A stretch of 64,000 bases of DNA from T1Sed10-7 sp040904745 (GTDB taxonomy: Bacteria; Actinomycetota; Nitriliruptoria; Nitriliruptorales; Nitriliruptoraceae), in the NCBI GenBank assembly GCA_040904745.1, contig JBBDSW010000129.1:1-64000 (forward strand), in the 5' to 3' direction. The position numbers and the translations under genes are program-made. Positions 60,087 through 64,000 of the stretch are shown here, in pieces; position 1 is the stretch's first letter, and every line of letters starts with the position of its first letter. Under the pieces are notes generated by a model. It saw only the letters and a list, made by a program, of their open reading frames with translations. It made no database searches and was not told the origin of the DNA.

Positions 60087-61958
60087 TCAGCCGGAGCCGA
60101 CGAGCTGGGTGCGAGCGAGTTCCGCGTACAGGCCCCGGTTGGCCAGGAGCTCCGCGTGGGTCCCACGCTCGACGATGCGGCCGTCATCGAGCACCACGAT
60201 GACGTCGGCATCGACCACGGTCGAGAGCCGGTGGGCGATGACCAGGCTCGTCCGACCCTTCAGCGTCTCTTTGAGGGCCGCTTGGACGAGCCGCTCAGAT
60301 TCCGTGTCGAGATGCGCCGTCGCCTCGTCCAACACCACGATCGCGGGGTCCTTCAGGAGGACCCGGGCGATGGAGAGGCGCTGCTTCTCGCCGCCGGAGA
60401 GCCGGTAGCCACGCTCGCCGACGATCGTGTCGTACCCATCGGGCATCGCCGCGATCGTGTCGTGGATGCGGGCCGCCCGGGCGGCCCGGATCAGGTCGTC
60501 GTCGGTGGCGTTCGGTTGCGCATAGCGCAGGTTGGCAGCGATCGAGTCGTGGAAGAGGTGTGGGTCCTGGCTGACGACGCCGATCGCGTCGGTCAGTGAT
60601 TCGAGCGTGAGCGAGCGGACGTCGTGGCCATCGACCCGTACCGCCCCGTCGGTCACGTCGTGCAGCCGTGGAACCAGGGTCGACAGTGTCGACTTACCCG
60701 CTCCTGACCGTCCCACCAGCGCCACCATGGAACCCGGCGCGATGTCGAGGTCGACGTCGCACAGGATCCAGGCGGACGCGTCGTCACCGTGCTCGGCGGT
60801 CGGCCCCTCCAACGAGGCCAGGTTCGCGCCTCCGCTCGCCGGGAAGCGGAACCACACGTGGTCGAAGGTGACCCGGCCGACGGGGTCGACCAGCTCCTGC
60901 GCGTCCGGTGCGTCCTCGATCGGGCGCGGGAGGTCCATGACCTCGAACACCCGCTCGAAGCTGACCAGCGCCGTCATCAGGTCGACCCGGGCGTTCGAGA
61001 GCTGGGCCAGCGGTCCGTACAGCTGCCCGACGTACAGCCCCAGCGCGACCACGGTCCCGACCTGCACAGCCGACGCGTCGTCGATGACCAGGAGCCCACC
61101 GACGAGGTAGACGAGCGCGGTGGCCAGCGCACCGACGAGTCCCAGGGCGGCGAACAGCGCCCGGCCGGTGATGGCCTGCTTGACGCCGATGGCGGCGACC
61201 CGCTCGGCCTTGCCGTGGAATGTGTCGACCTCGCGGTCGATCCGCCCGAAGAGCTTCACGAGCAACGCGCCGGCGACATGGAACCGTTCGGTCATCACGG
61301 TGTTCATCTCGGCGTTGAGGCCCATGCTCTCACGCGAGAGCACCTGTAGCCGCCGCCCGACGATCCGTGCCGGAACGATGAACAACGGGAGCAGCGCCAC
61401 GGCGATCAACGTGACCCGCCACTCGAGGCTGAACATGACGACCAGGGTGATGGTGACGCCGATCAGGTTGTCCACGATGCCGCCCAGCGTGCCGGTCAGC
61501 GCTCGCTGGGCGCCGATGACATCGTTGTTCAGTCGCGTGATCAGCGACCCCGTCTGGGTGCGGGTGAAGAACGCGATCGGCATCGTGTGGACGTGGCGGT
61601 ACAGCATCGTCCGAAGGTCGAGGATGAGCTCCTCGCCGATGGAGGACGACAACCAGCGCTCGAGCATCGACACCCCGCCCACCACGAGCCCGACCGTGAG
61701 CAAGCCGACGAAGAGCCACACCAGCAGTCCCTGGTCCTCCTGCGGGATCGCGGTGTCGATGATCTCCCGGATCAACAGCGGCGGGGCGGCGGAGACCGCG
61801 GAAGCCGCGATGATCAGGAGTACGAACCCCAGCAGACGCTTGCGGTAGGGCCGCGCGAGCTGCCAGGCCCGCCCTGCGACCGCCCGATCCAGTCCGCGCG
61901 CCCGGAGTTCGCTCGCGTCTCCCATCGGGCGTAGCGGCATCCCCCCATGTCCCCGCAC
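60087..61958 (-). CDS. ABC exporter, fused membrane and ATPase domains
   Basis: A 623-aa half-transporter. Six membrane helices (about residues 30-320, starting ARPYRKRLLGFVLLII) are followed by an ATPase domain with Walker A GRSGAGKST, signature LSGGEKQR, Walker B IVVLDEATAHLD and a switch His in VIAHRLST. It resembles MsbA/MDR-type lipid or drug exporters and would act as a dimer. I chose GTG at 61958 (AAGGAGA upstream); ATG at 61940 and 61925 are alternatives. It diverges from the SGNH gene with 87 bp between starts. Substrate unknown. Confidence 0.9.
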   Translation of the reverse strand: MRGHGGMPLRPMGDASELRARGLDRAVAGRAWQLARPYRKRLLGFVLLIIAASAVSAAPPLLIREIIDTAIPQEDQGLLVWLFVGLLTVGLVVGGVSMLERWLSSSIGEELILDLRTMLYRHVHTMPIAFFTRTQTGSLITRLNNDVIGAQRALTGTLGGIVDNLIGVTITLVVMFSLEWRVTLIAVALLPLFIVPARIVGRRLQVLSRESMGLNAEMNTVMTERFHVAGALLVKLFGRIDREVDTFHGKAERVAAIGVKQAITGRALFAALGLVGALATALVYLVGGLLVIDDASAVQVGTVVALGLYVGQLYGPLAQLSNARVDLMTALVSFERVFEVMDLPRPIEDAPDAQELVDPVGRVTFDHVWFRFPASGGANLASLEGPTAEHGDDASAWILCDVDLDIAPGSMVALVGRSGAGKSTLSTLVPRLHDVTDGAVRVDGHDVRSLTLESLTDAIGVVSQDPHLFHDSIAANLRYAQPNATDDDLIRAARAARIHDTIAAMPDGYDTIVGERGYRLSGGEKQRLSIARVLLKDPAIVVLDEATAHLDTESERLVQAALKETLKGRTSLVIAHRLSTVVDADVIVVLDDGRIVERGTHAELLANRGLYAELARTQLVGSG

Positions 61959-62032
61959 GACTCGTCTCCTTGGGCTCCCGCGAGCGGGGTCTCGGCCGTT
62001 CCCCCGGTGTGCCACCCGGCACGGAGGGCTCC

Positions 62033-62038
62033 TAGCCT
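62033..62038 (+). promoter_or_regulatory. -10 element giving a likely leaderless SGNH-hydrolase mRNA
   Basis: TAGCCT lies 7 nt before the ATG at 62046. No ribosome binding site is visible. The geometry matches lepB and yraN. Confidence 0.45.
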
Positions 62039-62045
62039 CCACGGT

Positions 62046-62903
62046 ATGCCCCAACCTGCTCGTTCCCCTGCGACCTGCCCCGCGGGCGCTCACGCGCTGG
62101 AAGCATCCAGGGCCGTCGAGGTCGTCCGTCGCGCGGCGGATCCGTCGCGACAGCGCCTGGGCCCGGCCGTCGCGCCGCTGGTGCTGGCCGGCTCCGCGGT
62201 GGCTTCCGCGACGGTCGCGCTCCACGCCACGCACCGGGTGCGCCGACTGCGTGCCAGGGGGGCCGAGGTGGTCCCGCTGGTCCACCACCTGGACCTGCCC
62301 GGGCGCTTCCCGCCGCGCTGGCTCGTGGTCCTGGGGGATTCGGCCGCGGCGGGTCACGGGTTGGCCGATGCGGAGGAGGCCATCGCGCGCCGGATCGGCC
62401 GTGGCCTGCACGGAGCCGACGGCCGGGCGACCGCGGTCCGCAGCGTCGCTGTCGATGGGGCGACGACCGCGGAGGTGCTGGACGATCAGATCGAGGCGGC
62501 CCGGGATGCCGAGGTGGTGATCGTCGGCGTGGGCGTCAACGATGCGCTACGGGTGATACGGACCCGAAGCGAGGTGGCGGATACGACCTACCGGCTGCTC
62601 CGCGTGCTGCAGGATCGGGCGGCCGAGGGGGCGAGCACGATCCTGATCACCTGCCCGGATCTCTCCACGGCACCTGGTCTGCCTCCGGTGCTGCGTCCGA
62701 TCGTCGGACGACGCTGTCGCACGATCGCACGGGCGCAGGAAGCGGTCGCCCGGATGCTCGGGGTCGCGACCCTGGACCTCGAGCGTGACCGGCTCCCGCC
62801 GGAGGTCTTCGGCTCGGACGGCTTCCACCCGGGCGAGGTGGGGAATGCGCGCCTGGCCGCGCGCGTCGTCGAACGCCTGCGCTCCGAGGACGACGCTCGG
62901 TGA
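62046..62903 (+). CDS. SGNH/GDSL-type esterase
   Basis: A 285-aa hydrolase. Block I is VVLGDSAAAGHG with Ser99, block III is GVGVNDAL, and block V GSDGFHPGE supplies Asp and His. A hydrophobic segment at about residues 40-58 (VAPLVLAGSAVASATVAL) could anchor it to the membrane with the catalytic part outside. The ATG at 62046 is preferred because of the promoter box; the frame is open upstream to 61947. It may be an esterase acting on lipid or cell-wall acyl groups; the substrate is unknown. Confidence 0.85.
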   Translation: MPQPARSPATCPAGAHALEASRAVEVVRRAADPSRQRLGPAVAPLVLAGSAVASATVALHATHRVRRLRARGAEVVPLVHHLDLPGRFPPRWLVVLGDSAAAGHGLADAEEAIARRIGRGLHGADGRATAVRSVAVDGATTAEVLDDQIEAARDAEVVIVGVGVNDALRVIRTRSEVADTTYRLLRVLQDRAAEGASTILITCPDLSTAPGLPPVLRPIVGRRCRTIARAQEAVARMLGVATLDLERDRLPPEVFGSDGFHPGEVGNARLAARVVERLRSEDDAR

Positions 62904-62975
62904 GCGGGTCCGTCCCCGGGCACCGCTAGCCTCCTGCGGCATCGCCGCCGTCCGCAGCTTCGCCTCGAGGGCCCC

Positions 62976-64000
62976 GTGACCGAGCCAGGATCCGACGCGT
63001 TGTCCGCGCAGGAACGCGCGCTGCTCGGACGCTACGTCACGAACCCCGACGGCGAGGTCTTCGCGCTCATCGGCCTGCCGGAGGTGGTCAAGGGCGCGCT
63101 GTTCGCCCGCTACTCGCGCTACGGCGGGTCGCTCAAGCGCCTCTTCCTCGACGAGTTCGCCGACGACCTCGACACCGAGGACCCCGCCGCTCGTGCCGCC
63201 AAGCTCTACGACCGGGTGTTCAGCGAGTACGGCGACGACTCGGTCGCCCAGCTCGGCGGCGCCCACGTCGCGCTCGAGGACGTCTCCAACCTGCTCACCA
63301 AGCGGATCGAATGGGGCCGGCTGGCCGCCTACCTCGAGCAGTCCACGCGCTACATCCCCTACGACGCGAAGCCGGCAGGGCGCTATCGCTACCACCGTGA
63401 TGCCGACGTCATGGCCGGGCCGCACGCCGCCGCCTACGAGCAGCACCTCGACGCGATCTTCGATATCTACGCCGAGCTGGTCCCCCAGGTCCTCGAGTGG
63501 GTGCGTGCACGTTGGCCCAAGGACGAGGCCACCTCGCCGTTCGCCTACCGCAACGCGACCAAGGCGAAGGCGCTGGATCTGCTGCGTGGTCTGCTGCCGG
63601 CGGCCACGACGTCCAACGTCGGCATGTACGCCTCGGGGCAGTCCTACGAGGGGCTCCTCCTGCGCCTGCGGGCCGATGAACTCGCGGAGTCGCGGGTGGT
63701 GGCGGACCGGTTGTTGGCCGAGCTCCGCCAGGTCATCCCGTCGTTCCTGACCCGGGTCGACCGCCCGGACCGTGGCGGGGCTTGGTCGGAGCATCTCCGG
63801 GCTCGCCGTGACGAGACGCGGGCCCTGGCTGCGGCGCTCGTGCCCGACTCGCCCGTCCAGTGGGCTGATCTCGTGACGTTGACCGACTGGGCGCCGCGGG
63901 ATCCGGTCGACGCCGAGGTGGCCCTGGTCACCGCGGCGTTGTATCCGCACGTGCGGGTCCCGGAGCGCCAGCTGGAGTCCGAGGTTCGGTCCTGGCCGGC
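62976..64000 (+). CDS. ThyX-like (FAD-dependent thymidylate synthase family) protein, 3' end outside window
   Basis: At least 341 residues, open at the window edge. ThyX-family features are SRYGGSLKRLFLDEF, YGDDSVAQLGGAHVALE and LEQSTRYIPYD (EQSTRY at 121-126). TSNVGMYASGQSYEGLLLRL is typical of the long ThyX-related proteins. The classical RHRxxSxNExS motif is only partly kept: EWGRLAAYLEQSTRY lacks the RHR part. It may be a long two-domain member, a thymidylate synthase or a relative with another activity. GTG start; TAGCCT at 62927-62932 is a candidate -10. dapB-thyX proximity is seen in mycobacteria. Confidence 0.75.
   Translation, partial: MTEPGSDALSAQERALLGRYVTNPDGEVFALIGLPEVVKGALFARYSRYGGSLKRLFLDEFADDLDTEDPAARAAKLYDRVFSEYGDDSVAQLGGAHVALEDVSNLLTKRIEWGRLAAYLEQSTRYIPYDAKPAGRYRYHRDADVMAGPHAAAYEQHLDAIFDIYAELVPQVLEWVRARWPKDEATSPFAYRNATKAKALDLLRGLLPAATTSNVGMYASGQSYEGLLLRLRADELAESRVVADRLLAELRQVIPSFLTRVDRPDRGGAWSEHLRARRDETRALAAALVPDSPVQWADLVTLTDWAPRDPVDAEVALVTAALYPHVRVPERQLESEVRSWP

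Overview
The window is about 70% GC and reads as one strand of a deep-branching actinobacterial chromosome. Support comes from a SepIVA/DivIVA-type protein, a DUF2469 gene, a WhiG/FliA-type sigma factor beside dprA and xerC, the rnc-fpg-acyP-smc-ftsY-ffh order, very frequent GTG starts and TAnnnT -10 boxes. The order resembles Streptomyces and Mycobacterium, but inserted and rearranged genes point to a less-studied class (something like Nitriliruptoria is a guess). I saw no rRNA, tRNA, insertion sequence, prophage or CRISPR.

Layout. 0-9.3 kb: metabolic block with two AMP-forming acyl-CoA ligases, a Pat-like GNAT acetyltransferase, a zinc-ribbon/beta-propeller membrane protein (minus strand), a remnant of a short-chain dehydrogenase and oligopeptidase B. 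9.3-23.6 kb: rsmD, coaD, sepIVA-like, DUF177, rpmF, rnc, an Fpg-like protein, acyP, smc, ftsY, ffh, then rpsP-khpA-rimM-trmD-rplS. 23.7-32.6 kb: lepB, an inverted rnhB, DUF2469, yraN-comM-dprA, xerC, whiG, and a secreted M23-like/lipase fusion. 32.6-42.3 kb: rpsB-tsf-pyrH-frr-cdsA, then rlmN-dxr-rseP-ispG (two MEP isoprenoid genes). 42.6-54.7 kb: the rimP-nusA-ylxR-infB-ylxP-rbfA-nrnA-truB-ribF cluster, then rpsO and pnp. 54.8-64 kb: M16 peptidase, a metallo-beta-lactamase-fold hydrolase, dapB, a 14-repeat pentatricopeptide (PPR) protein, an ABC exporter (minus), an SGNH hydrolase and a truncated ThyX-like gene.

How it works together. Most of the window is a translation, ribosome-maturation, protein-targeting and RNA-processing core. 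Many neighbours are translationally coupled by 4-nt overlaps. Structured leaders precede rpsB and rpsO, and rplS has a clear promoter.

Most unusual content. (1) A cytosolic protein of 14 uninterrupted 35-residue PPR motifs, an RNA-binding repeat largely confined to eukaryotic organelles, lies between dapB and thyX. (2) Next to it is a hairpin-rich intergenic region where a 100-N gap is flanked by two identical 55-nt sequences. (3) A secreted M23/LytM-like domain is fused to an alpha/beta hydrolase. (4) An Fpg-like protein lacks the catalytic N-terminal proline. Three assembly gaps, two of them with homopolymer G/C runs, should be treated as assembly artefacts.
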